From the NCBI GenBank assembly GCA_036389485.1, contig DASVPR010000023.1, positions 128,345 to 192,344 on the forward strand: 64,000 nucleotides of DNA, in the 5' to 3' direction. Numbering within the stretch: position 1 is the stretch's first letter; every line of letters starts with the position of its first letter. Positions 32,811-41,050 of this stretch are shown in pieces. The notes beneath the pieces are model-generated. The model ran no database searches. It worked only from the letters and a program-made list of their open reading frames with translations, and was not told the DNA's origin. Source of the DNA: CADCVT01 sp036389485 (lineage in GTDB: Bacteria > Actinomycetota > Thermoleophilia > Solirubrobacterales > Solirubrobacteraceae). The translations under genes and the position numbers were made by a program.

Positions 32811-34606
32811 TACCCGGCGCCGTTCGCGCTCGCGCCGTCCGAGGTGATGATCGCCAGCGTGTCCCCGGCGGCCACCGACCCGCCCTCCTTGATGGGCAGC
32901 TCGGCGATGACCCCCGCCTTGTGGGCGGTGATCTCGTTCTCCATCTTCATCGCCTCGATGATCGTGACGAGCTGGCCCTCTTCGACCTTCTGGCCCGGCT
33001 CGACCAGGACCTTCCACACGTTGCCCTGCAGCGGCGACTCCAGCTTGTCGCCGCCGCCTCCGCCGCCGCCGGACTTCCGTTCGCCGCGGGTCGGCCGCGG
33101 GCGGGCGGCCGGCGCGGCGGCGGCCGGGGCCGCCACGGGCGCGACCGGCGCGCCGATGACCTTCACGTCGAACCGCTTCCCGCTGACCTCGACGAGGTAG
33201 GAGTGCTCCACCTTCTCGGGCTCGCCGTCGGCGGGCTTCTCGACCTTCGGGAAGGCGAGCTGCTTGAGCCACGCCCGGTCCTCGATCAGGTCGCGCCCGG
33301 TCTCGCCCTTCGCCCACTGCTCGGAGGCGAGCATCGCCTTGTGGAACGGGATCAGGGTCTTCAGCCCCTCGATCTCGTACTCGTCCAGCGCCCGGAGCAT
33401 CCGCGCGGTCGCGCGCTCGCGGTCGGTGTCCCACACGATCAGCTTCGCGACCATCGGGTCGTACATCGGCGAGACCTCGCCGCCCTCGCCGACGCCGCTG
33501 TCGACGCGCACGCCGGGGCCGGTCGGCTCGCGGTAGCGGCCGATCCTCCCGGGGGCGGGGGCGAAGTTCTTGGACGCGTCCTCGGCATTAATGCGGCACT
33601 CGATCGCGTGCCCGCGCAGCTCGACGTCCTCCTGCCTGACGGACAGAGGCTCCCCCGCCGCGGCCAGGATCCCCTCGCGCACGATGTCGATGCCCGTCAC
33701 CAGCTCGGTGACCGGGTGCTCGACCTGCACGCGGGTGTTCATCTCCAGGAAGAAGTACTCGCCGTCCTGCAGCAGGCCCTCGATCGTGCCGGCGCCGCGG
33801 TAGTCGACGGCCTTCGCCGCGTCGGTGGCGACCTTGCCGATCCGCTCGCGCAGCTCCTCGTCGACCGCCGGCGCGGGGGCTTCCTCGATGAGCTTCTGGT
33901 GGCGGCGCTGGATCGAGCAGTCGCGCTCGCCGAGGTGGATGACGTTGCCGTGGGAGTCGGCGAGCACCTGGACCTCGACGTGCCGCGGGTCCGGCAGGTA
34001 GCGCTCCAGGTAGACGGTGGGGTCGGAGAAGAACTTCTCGCCCTCGCGCGCGGCGCCCTCGAACGCGGCCTGCAGGTCCTTCTCCTCCAGCGCGACCCGG
34101 AAGCCCTTGCCGCCGCCGCCGCCCGCCGCCTTGACCGCGACGGGGAAGCCGATGTCGTCCTTGGCGATCTTCATCGCCGTCTCGACGTCGGGCACCGGGT
34201 CGGTGGTGCCAGGCACGATCGGCACGCCCGCTGCCTTCATCAGCTCCCGCGCGCGGGTCTTCGAGCCCATCGCCTCGATCGCCGACGCCGGCGGCCCGAT
34301 GAACGTGACCCCCTCCTCCTCGAGCCGCTGCACGAAGGGCGCGTTCTCGGCGAGGAAGCCGTAGCCGGGGTGGACCGCTTCCGCGCCCGACTCGCGGACA
34401 ACACTCAAGATCTTGTCGACGTTGAGGTAGCTCTCGGCCGCCGTGGGCCCGCCCAGCAGGTACGCCTCGTCCGCCCGCAGGACGTGCAGCGCGTCCCGGT
34501 CGAGCTCCGAGTAGACGGCCACCGACGCGACGCCCAGCTCGTCGAGCGCGCGGATGATGCGGATGGCGATCTCGCCACGGTTCGCGACCAGGACCTTCGT
34601 GAACAC
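32810..34606 (-). CDS. accA: Acyl-CoA carboxylase alpha chain: biotin carboxylase plus biotin carboxyl carrier
   Basis: 598 residues, the usual actinobacterial fused AccA. The N-terminal biotin carboxylase domain has 'KVLVANRGEIAIRIIRAL', the ATP-grasp loop 'AAGGGGGKGFRVAL', 'ERDCSIQRRHQKLIEEAP' and 'FLEMNTRVQVEHPVTE'. A Pro/Ala linker follows at about 500-525, then the biotinyl domain with EAMKMEN, biotin on K554. It carboxylates biotin with ATP and bicarbonate for transfer by a beta subunit; a beta gene lies at 59152-60723 and an epsilon-like gene at 54027-54224. TAGGAT lies 8 nt before the GTG start. The name accC is also used. Confidence 0.9.
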   Translation of the reverse strand: MFTKVLVANRGEIAIRIIRALDELGVASVAVYSELDRDALHVLRADEAYLLGGPTAAESYLNVDKILSVVRESGAEAVHPGYGFLAENAPFVQRLEEEGVTFIGPPASAIEAMGSKTRARELMKAAGVPIVPGTTDPVPDVETAMKIAKDDIGFPVAVKAAGGGGGKGFRVALEEKDLQAAFEGAAREGEKFFSDPTVYLERYLPDPRHVEVQVLADSHGNVIHLGERDCSIQRRHQKLIEEAPAPAVDEELRERIGKVATDAAKAVDYRGAGTIEGLLQDGEYFFLEMNTRVQVEHPVTELVTGIDIVREGILAAAGEPLSVRQEDVELRGHAIECRINAEDASKNFAPAPGRIGRYREPTGPGVRVDSGVGEGGEVSPMYDPMVAKLIVWDTDRERATARMLRALDEYEIEGLKTLIPFHKAMLASEQWAKGETGRDLIEDRAWLKQLAFPKVEKPADGEPEKVEHSYLVEVSGKRFDVKVIGAPVAPVAAPAAAAPAARPRPTRGERKSGGGGGGGDKLESPLQGNVWKVLVEPGQKVEEGQLVTIIEAMKMENEITAHKAGVIAELPIKEGGSVAAGDTLAIITSDGASANGAG

Positions 34607-34614
34607 GGCGGGGC

Positions 34615-34620
34615 ATCCTA
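34615..34620 (-). promoter_or_regulatory. -10 box TAGGAT for the carboxylase alpha gene
   Basis: TAGGAT on the minus strand, 8 nt before the GTG at 34606. It lies in the 64-bp divergent gap with the M28 peptidase gene. Confidence 0.45.
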
Positions 34621-34670
34621 GTGCCCGCCGAAAGCGCAAGTTGTCTCGACGCGCTGCGTTTGCGCCTCGT

Positions 34671-37600
34671 ATGAAGAAGATTCGCCTGCTCGTGGCCGCG
34701 GTCACGGCTGTCTGCATCGCCGCGACGGCGACTCCTGCGAACGCCCTCGAGGTGCCGCCGGACATCAACGCGCTCCAGTACCAGCCGATCGGCTACTTCA
34801 AGCCGGGCGACCCGCTGCCGCCGGCCAACGCCTTCAACGCCGACGACGCGACCGGGCAGGCGCTCCGCCAGGAGTACGCCGACGGGATCTTCAACCCGTC
34901 CGGCACCTTCAACGCCTACGACACCAACGTCTTCGAGGTCCTCGCCATGCCGTGGCGCGCGGCCGGCGACGAGTTCGCCGACGACCCGCTGGGCAACGGC
35001 CAGGACGGCGGCGACCCCGAGCACGGGCGCTGCTCCGGCGACCCGCGCAGCGACCGCCCCCGCGGCGGCAGCAGCGGCTACCCGGAGATCGCCGGCGAGT
35101 GCTTCAACCACCAGCTCGAGTACGTGAGCTACTACGAGCGCACGATGATGAGCATCCTCGGCAAGTTCGGGGCGTTCACCAAGCGCTACGAGTTCTGGAA
35201 CCCGTCCGACCCGGGCGACGACCCGTTCGGGCCGCCGCTCCTCAGCAGCAACACCATGGGCGGCCGCGCGATCGACCCCGCCGTCATCGTCCCCGGCACG
35301 GGCGAGTCGGACGAGTCGATCGTCATCGGCGCGCACTTCGACAAGACGAACGACGGCCCGGCCGCCGCGTGGGACTCGCAGGAGGGCCACGCCCAGATGA
35401 TCCGCGTCGCGAAGCTCATGGCCGACTACTGGGACGCCAAGAACGCGCGCCCGACCGCGACCGTCAAGTTCATCCCGTGGGACGGCGAGGAGTCCGGCAC
35501 GCTCGGCTCCGAGTACTACACGAACAACGTCATCCCGCCGGGCGACGAGGAGTTCAAGGTCCGCGGCTACTGGAACACCGACCCGTGCGCCGGCGGCTAT
35601 CCGGCCTACCGGTTCGGCAACCGCGCCAACCGCACGCAGCTCGGCATCCAGCTGGCCAACCCGTTCCGCTCGCAGGACACGCTCAACGGCCCCGCCGGCG
35701 TGATCCTCGTGCTCCCTGAGGACCTGCCGGCGAAGTACCACCAGCGGATCAACGACTTCAACGCGAAGGCGCCGAACCTCGTCGAGCAGGTCTTCGACCA
35801 CCTCGACGACAAGCTCACGGCGTACCCGGACGAGCCGGAGATCTACATCTCGACCGCCGAGGGCACTCCTCCGTTCGGCGGGGACATCGACTCGTCCGGC
35901 AACCCGGGCTCGCCGAAGCCGGTCACGGTCGGCCAGGCGCGGCCGTTCCTGTTCTCCTCGGACTGGCGGAACTTCGAGGATCGGGGCATCCCGTTCTTCA
36001 ACCCCGGTCCCGAGATCACCGGCCCGAGCTCGTTCGGCGACCCGGGCAACCCGGACGCGCTGGTGATCCTCCACTCGCCCTTCGACAACCTCGAGGTGAT
36101 GAACCGCTACGCGGGCGCGCCGAGCGAGCAGGACGGCAAGTTCGCCGAGGGCTGGATCAAGGGCATGGAGATGTGCTCGCACCTGCTGGCCTGGGGCATG
36201 CTCCAGCCCGAGCAGGGCGGCGCCTCGGAGCGGCAGGTGGGCAAGCTGACCGCGTACTACGAGGCGCTGCCGAACGAGGCCGGCGTCGACGAGCCGGTCC
36301 ACTTCGACGCGGCGGGCTCGCACGTCCAGACCGCGGACGGCACCACGACCGACAACCTCGAGTACGCGTGGGACTTCGGCGACGGCACGAACGGCACGGG
36401 CAAGGACCCGTACCACCGCTACCAGGCCGAGGGCACGTACCAGTCGAAGCTGACCGTGACGAACACGGTCAATGGGGACACCGCCTCGATGGAGGTGCCG
36501 ATCGTCGTCAAGGCGACGCCGGCGCTGCCGCTGCCGATCCCGGCGCTCGAGGCCCCCGACAGCGACGAGGACGGCACGTTCGACCTCGGCTACTCGATCC
36601 GCAACGTCCCCAGCACCCTCTCGGGCTGGCAGATCCTGGAGGCCGCGGACTTCAAGCGCCTGCTCAGCGACGACACCGAGAAGCCGCTCGCCGACAAGTG
36701 GAACGCGAGCGAGCCGACGCACGGCGACATCGAGCCGTGGCAGGAGAGCGACTCGGACACGCCCAAGTTCCGCGACGACGTGCGCTCCAGCGGCGCGCGG
36801 AGCTACTGGACCGGCGTGTCGCCAAACAACTTCGCGCCCGGCGTCCCGCAGGGCGGGGAGTCGATCCTGACGGTCAAGGAGCCGTTCCAGGTTCCGAACG
36901 AGGCGGGCGTGGCGCTCGCGTACAACTCGCTGTTCATCAACGAGAGCGACGACCGCGGATACGTCGAGGTGGCCGAGGCCCGCGAGGGCGACCTGACGTG
37001 GGACACCGTGGACGCCATGGGCGGGCTCGACGCCGTGTGCGACCCGAGCGACCCCGGCAACTCGCTGCTGGCGGACATGCAGCAGCGCGGCGCCGACCTG
37101 TCGAGCTACGCGGGGAAGAAGATCTTCGTCCGCTTCCGGTACGTGCTCGGCGCCGACAACCGGCCGGCGTCGTCGCCGTGCGGGTGGTGGATCGACGACA
37201 TCGACGTCTCGTCCGGCACGTTCAGGCCGCTCGACAAGAGCACCCAGGTCGCGAGCGCCGGCCAGGCCTTCGAGGGCACCTACACCGTGCGCGACAAGCC
37301 GAAGGGCATCTACGCGTACCGCGTCGCCGGCCTGTACCCGCCGAACCGCGAGTACGAGGGCCCGGCGTCGAACATCCGCGTCGTCGAGGTGACGCACGGG
37401 ACGAACCCGGCGCCGCCGCAGGAGCCGCCCAGGACGGAGCCGCCGCCGCCACCGCCGCCGAACGTCCAGACGTGCCCGTTCACCGCGAAGTTCCGCTTCG
37501 CGCGGGCGAAGGTGCGCGGCCGCGGCCTGAGGATCGAGTTCGCGACGCTGAACGGCGGGCCGGCGAACATCGACATCTTCCAGGCCTCGCGCGGCCGCCG

Positions 37601-38099
37601 GGTCTTCCGGGCCCAGCGCGTCAGGCGGTTCGCCGGGCGGACGCGGAGCTTCACCTGGAAGGGCAAGAGCCGGCGCAAGCTGAGGCGCGGGACGTACTTC
37701 GTGCGCTTCACGACCGGCACGCAAACCGAGGGCATCGAGACGCGGCGGGTCACCCTGTCGCGCGGGAAGCGCCGCTTCAAGGTGGTCAAGCCGCACTACC
37801 GGCGCAACACCTGCGGCCTGTTGCAGATGTTCAAGCTCTCCTCGCCGGCGTTCGGCGGCTCGAACCGCCGGAAGCTCGGGATCGCGTTCCGGATGGCGAG
37901 CGAGGCGCGGGTGAGCATCGTGATCCGCCGCGGCAAGAAGGTGGTCAAGCGGTTCAAGGCGCGCAACTACGCCGGGGCCGTCGTCCACCGCCGCTCGATC
38001 AAGCCGAAGGGCCTGAAGCGGGGCGTGTACAAGGTCACCGCGACGGTCTCCGCCGCGGGCCGGACGACCCGCAGCTCGCTGTACAGCCGCCGCCTCTGA
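34671..38099 (+). CDS. Secreted multidomain M28-like peptidase with PKD domain
   Basis: 1142 residues. Signal peptide about 1-25. The M28-type peptidase region (about 150-500) has 'VIGAHFDKTND' (His/Asp zinc ligands, His near 222), 'IPWDGEESGTLGSEYY' (catalytic Glu-Glu) and 'ILHSPFDNLEVM' (last His). The bridging-Asp motif is 'AAAWDSQEG' instead of GADDNASG. A PKD domain (about 525-615, 'YAWDFGDGTNG') follows, then an immune-inhibitor-A-like jellyroll (about 640-860, 'GWWIDDIDVSSG') and two basic beta-sandwich repeats (about 930-1142). It probably degrades extracellular peptides. A strong terminator follows. Confidence 0.8.
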   Translation: MKKIRLLVAAVTAVCIAATATPANALEVPPDINALQYQPIGYFKPGDPLPPANAFNADDATGQALRQEYADGIFNPSGTFNAYDTNVFEVLAMPWRAAGDEFADDPLGNGQDGGDPEHGRCSGDPRSDRPRGGSSGYPEIAGECFNHQLEYVSYYERTMMSILGKFGAFTKRYEFWNPSDPGDDPFGPPLLSSNTMGGRAIDPAVIVPGTGESDESIVIGAHFDKTNDGPAAAWDSQEGHAQMIRVAKLMADYWDAKNARPTATVKFIPWDGEESGTLGSEYYTNNVIPPGDEEFKVRGYWNTDPCAGGYPAYRFGNRANRTQLGIQLANPFRSQDTLNGPAGVILVLPEDLPAKYHQRINDFNAKAPNLVEQVFDHLDDKLTAYPDEPEIYISTAEGTPPFGGDIDSSGNPGSPKPVTVGQARPFLFSSDWRNFEDRGIPFFNPGPEITGPSSFGDPGNPDALVILHSPFDNLEVMNRYAGAPSEQDGKFAEGWIKGMEMCSHLLAWGMLQPEQGGASERQVGKLTAYYEALPNEAGVDEPVHFDAAGSHVQTADGTTTDNLEYAWDFGDGTNGTGKDPYHRYQAEGTYQSKLTVTNTVNGDTASMEVPIVVKATPALPLPIPALEAPDSDEDGTFDLGYSIRNVPSTLSGWQILEAADFKRLLSDDTEKPLADKWNASEPTHGDIEPWQESDSDTPKFRDDVRSSGARSYWTGVSPNNFAPGVPQGGESILTVKEPFQVPNEAGVALAYNSLFINESDDRGYVEVAEAREGDLTWDTVDAMGGLDAVCDPSDPGNSLLADMQQRGADLSSYAGKKIFVRFRYVLGADNRPASSPCGWWIDDIDVSSGTFRPLDKSTQVASAGQAFEGTYTVRDKPKGIYAYRVAGLYPPNREYEGPASNIRVVEVTHGTNPAPPQEPPRTEPPPPPPPNVQTCPFTAKFRFARAKVRGRGLRIEFATLNGGPANIDIFQASRGRRVFRAQRVRRFAGRTRSFTWKGKSRRKLRRGTYFVRFTTGTQTEGIETRRVTLSRGKRRFKVVKPHYRRNTCGLLQMFKLSSPAFGGSNRRKLGIAFRMASEARVSIVIRRGKKVVKRFKARNYAGAVVHRRSIKPKGLKRGVYKVTATVSAAGRTTRSSLYSRRL

Positions 38100-38124
38100 G
38101 GCGAACGAGAAGGACCGCTGAGAG

Positions 38125-38152
38125 GAGGGCGGCCTGCGGGCCGCCCTCTTTT
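38125..38152 (+). terminator. Intrinsic terminator of the M28 peptidase gene
   Basis: GAGGGCGGCC (38125-38134) pairs perfectly with GGCCGCCCTC (38139-38148) over a 4-nt loop, followed by TTTT (38149-38152). It is the clearest Rho-independent terminator in the window and works on the plus strand. Confidence 0.85.
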
Positions 38153-38172
38153 CGTTGGAGGGGGCGCGAGCC

Positions 38173-39291
38173 TCAGCGCTTCAGCGTGATGCGCGGCAGC
38201 CGCGTCGCCGACGAGTTGCCGGCGGCGTCGGTCGCCACAACGGTGATCGTCGCGCTCGCCTTGCGCCTGCGGCGGGCGACGTAGCGGCGCAGCTTGCGGG
38301 CGTCGCCGGCCGAGAGCGCGAGCGTGAGGCGCACGCCGCCGCCGCCGACCTTCACCGGGACGCGGGCGGCGCGCAGGAGGAGGCGGTCCTCGCCGATCGT
38401 CACGTAGCCGGCGGCGATGACCTCCGAGGCCTCGCTCGCGGTGGCGAGGACGACGATGCGGCTGGAGCGGCCGACGCGCTGCAGGGTGGACCCGCCGGCG
38501 CGCACGCGGGGCGGCGTCGTGTCGGGCGCCGCGGGGCCGCCGCCTCCGCCACCGCCGCCGCCTCCGCCACCGCCGGGCGGCGGGTCCGGCGGCGGCGCGA
38601 CGGTGCCCAGCCGCTCGACGGACTCGCACGCGGCGTCGACGTCGTCACCGTCGTCGGCTTGGACCTTGTCGGTGCCGTCGGCGCAGATCGCGCGGTCGAC
38701 GACGCCGTCGCGCACGCGGATGTCGTCGTTGCCCGCGCCGCCGTCGGCGGTGTCGGCGCCGAGTGCGCCCTGCACGACGTCGTCGCCCGCCTCCCCGTAG
38801 AGCTGGTCGTCGCCGACCTCGCCGAACACCTGGTCGTTGCCGCCGGCGGCGTGGATCGTGTCGTTCGCGCTGCCGCCGTTGAGGGTGTCGACGCCGTCGC
38901 CGGTGGTGATCGTGTCGGCGCCGCCGCCGCCGATCGCCACGATGTTGAGCGGCAGCTGCGCGGTGATCTTGTCCTGCGCCTCGCCGGTGTCGATGCGCAG
39001 CGCCGTGATGCCCGACCGCGGGCACTCCACCTCGACGATCCAGCCGTTCTGGTCGGTCTCGCCGGGCGTGCACTCCGACGCCGGCGTGATCCCGCCGTTC
39101 GCGCCGCGGTCGACGAACCGCAGGTTGGCGCCGCTCACCGTCACGACGAGGTCGTTGAGCGAGACGTCGTCGTTCGCCGTGTAGTGGATCGTGCCGCTCT
39201 CGACCTTCATCACCGAGTGCGCGTGGGCGGCCGGCGGCGCGAGCCAGAGCGCGGCGGGCACGGCGGCGAGGAGGATCCGGTCGAAGCGCAT
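38173..39291 (-). CDS. Secreted RTX-like protein with C-terminal Ig-like domain
   Basis: 372 residues. Signal peptide about 1-24 (MRFDRILLAAVPAALWLAPP). The N-terminal part ends in 'IVAIGGGGADTITTGDGVDTLNGG', opening a block of RTX nonapeptides (about 125-190). A 13-residue poly-Gly run and Pro-rich linker follow, then a basic beta-sandwich (about 255-372) ending 'AGNSSATRLPRITLKR'. It is the close paralogue of 42771-43772. The ATG overlaps the TGA of the previous gene by one base (39291), so it is the last gene of the minus-strand surface operon. Confidence 0.75.
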   Translation of the reverse strand: MRFDRILLAAVPAALWLAPPAAHAHSVMKVESGTIHYTANDDVSLNDLVVTVSGANLRFVDRGANGGITPASECTPGETDQNGWIVEVECPRSGITALRIDTGEAQDKITAQLPLNIVAIGGGGADTITTGDGVDTLNGGSANDTIHAAGGNDQVFGEVGDDQLYGEAGDDVVQGALGADTADGGAGNDDIRVRDGVVDRAICADGTDKVQADDGDDVDAACESVERLGTVAPPPDPPPGGGGGGGGGGGGGPAAPDTTPPRVRAGGSTLQRVGRSSRIVVLATASEASEVIAAGYVTIGEDRLLLRAARVPVKVGGGGVRLTLALSAGDARKLRRYVARRRRKASATITVVATDAAGNSSATRLPRITLKR

Positions 39292-40157
39292 CAGCCGGCG
39301 ATCGTGATCCGCTTGGTCATCGTGCGGCGGTTGCCGGCGGCGTCGGCGACCTCGATCGTGAGGACGGCCCGGACGCGGCCGCGCACGCGCCGCAGCGCCG
39401 CGTGCGGCAACTCGACGAACACGAACGTGTCGCCGGCGTCCTCGAGCTCGGCGCCGCCGCTGCCGAACGTGGTCGTGCCGCGCAGCCGCAGCCGCCGGGC
39501 GTCGCGCTTCGAGACGGTCAGCGTCGAGGCGACCGTGCAGCGCTCCGAGCAGGAGACGGGCACGGCGAGGCCCGCGCCCAGCTCCTCGGCGCGGTGGCGC
39601 CTGGCGAGCGAGACCGCGATCTCGGGCGCGGTGGTGTCGGGCGGGCCGGGGACGGTCGGGGGCGGGTCGGTGCCGCCGGGCGGCTGCCGCGGCGTCTGCG
39701 GCGTCGACTGGTCGCACGCGTCGCCCAGGCCGTCGCGGTCGGCGTCGGCCTGGCCCGGGTTGTGCACGAAGCGGCAGTTGTCGCGGCCGTCCTGCAGCCC
39801 GTCGCCGTCGTCGTCGGTGTCGCACGAGTCCCCCTGCGCGTCCCCGTCGAGGTCGGCCTGCTGCGCGTTGAAGTTGACCGGGCAGTTGTCCGCGGCGTCG
39901 TCGATCCCGTCGCCGTCGTCGTCGGTGTCGCACGCGTCGCCGAGGCCGTCCTTGTCGACGTCCTCCTGCTGAGGGTTGTACGCGCCGTTCTCCCCGGCGC
40001 AGTTGTCGTCGTCGAACGGCGGGTCCTGGACGCCGTCGTGGTCCTGGTCGATGGCGCTGTCGGCGGGGTGGGCGGCGGCGGCGCCGGGCAGCACGGCGGG
40101 CGCCGCGCCCGCGAGCAGGGCGGCGAGCAGCAGCGGCAGCGCGCGGCGGGCGCTCAC
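39291..40157 (-). CDS. Secreted thrombospondin type 3 repeat protein
   Basis: 288 residues. Signal peptide about 1-28 (LPLLLAALLAGAAPAVLPGA). Residues 33-135 are thrombospondin type 3 Ca-binding repeats (DTDDDGDGIDDAADNCP, DKDGLGDACD) with paired Cys. A Pro/Thr linker follows, then a C-terminal beta-sandwich (about 165-288) with a 'VPVSCSERC' Cys pair and 'DAAGNRRTMTKRITIAG'. Similar in layout to 46220-47281. Stalk-like extracellular role inferred. GTGA junction with the lipoprotein gene. Confidence 0.8.
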   Translation of the reverse strand: MSARRALPLLLAALLAGAAPAVLPGAAAAHPADSAIDQDHDGVQDPPFDDDNCAGENGAYNPQQEDVDKDGLGDACDTDDDGDGIDDAADNCPVNFNAQQADLDGDAQGDSCDTDDDGDGLQDGRDNCRFVHNPGQADADRDGLGDACDQSTPQTPRQPPGGTDPPPTVPGPPDTTAPEIAVSLARRHRAEELGAGLAVPVSCSERCTVASTLTVSKRDARRLRLRGTTTFGSGGAELEDAGDTFVFVELPHAALRRVRGRVRAVLTIEVADAAGNRRTMTKRITIAG

Positions 40158-41050
40158 GGCCGGAAGCGCTCCTCGAAGGTCCGGCCGCCGTCCTTGGTCT
40201 CGAGGATCGTGCCGTCGCTCAGCGCGACGAACGCCGCCTCCGGCCCGGTCGCGACGACCTTCCACGGCTCGCCGTCGATGCGCCCGCGCCGCTCCCACGT
40301 CTGGCCGCCGTCGTCGGAGACCTGGAACAGGCCGTCCTTGTCCGCGCGCATCAGCGAGTCCGGCGCCGGCCAGTCGAGCCGCGCCGCGGGCGCCTGGTCG
40401 GACGGCCGCCACTTCTCGCCCCCGTCCTCGGAGCGGTACATCTGCTCCTCGGTCGACGCGATCAGGTGGTCGGGGTCCTCCGGGTCGACGACGAAGTCGA
40501 GGACGAGCTGGCGCGGGGTGAAGCGCTCGGTCCACGTCTTGCCGTCGTCGCCCGAGATGAGGATGGCGCCGAGCACGGCGTCGAACGCGTACAGGCGGTC
40601 GTGGATGCGGCGGATCTGGTGCAGGTCGGCCTCGCCGAGCCGCGAGATCACGCGCCAGGTCTTCCCCGCGTCGTCGGTGCGCATGTAGCCGAGGTACGGC
40701 GGCAGCGGCTTCGCGTTGTCGGGATGGCCGGAGCCGACGTACTCGCCGGGGCCGACCGCGTCGATCTCGAGGAACGTCCCGACCGGCGACGAGCCGCCCT
40801 TCGCGGTGACCTTGCCGCGGATCCGCTCGACCTTGCTGCCGTCCTTCGGGATCCGGTAGAAGCCGCGGTTCGTCGTGAGCAGGAACGAGTCGTCGGCCGG
40901 GTCGATCTCCAGCGCGTTGACCCACGGCGGCTTCTTGGTGAAGTCCACGAGCTTCGACGACCGCCCGCCGCCGCCGGCGTCGTCCGCGCCGCAGCCCGTC
41001 AGGGCGACGCCGAGCGCCGCGACCACGCCGATGACCGCGCGCGCCCTCAT
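40154..41050 (-). CDS. Lipoprotein with BNR/sialidase-like beta-propeller
   Basis: 298 residues. The lipobox ALTGC at about 16-20 makes this a lipid-anchored exported protein. Four or more BNR Asp-box motifs are visible ('RTDDAGKTWRVI', 'ISGDDGKTWTERF', 'RSEDGGEKWRPS', 'VSDDGGQTWERRG', 'ETKDGGRTFEERF'), as in sialidase/photosystem-stability-factor propellers. No sialidase catalytic triad is recognised, so it may be a binding or scaffold protein. It is ATGA-coupled to the membrane protein gene before it and GTGA-coupled to the thrombospondin-type gene after it. Confidence 0.8.
   Translation of the reverse strand: MRARAVIGVVAALGVALTGCGADDAGGGGRSSKLVDFTKKPPWVNALEIDPADDSFLLTTNRGFYRIPKDGSKVERIRGKVTAKGGSSPVGTFLEIDAVGPGEYVGSGHPDNAKPLPPYLGYMRTDDAGKTWRVISRLGEADLHQIRRIHDRLYAFDAVLGAILISGDDGKTWTERFTPRQLVLDFVVDPEDPDHLIASTEEQMYRSEDGGEKWRPSDQAPAARLDWPAPDSLMRADKDGLFQVSDDGGQTWERRGRIDGEPWKVVATGPEAAFVALSDGTILETKDGGRTFEERFRP

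Noticed and set aside
33588..37988. A 1466-codon open frame on the minus strand
   Set aside because: It is antisense to the M28 peptidase gene and out of frame with the carboxylase alpha gene; Val/Arg/Ala-rich composition without domains.
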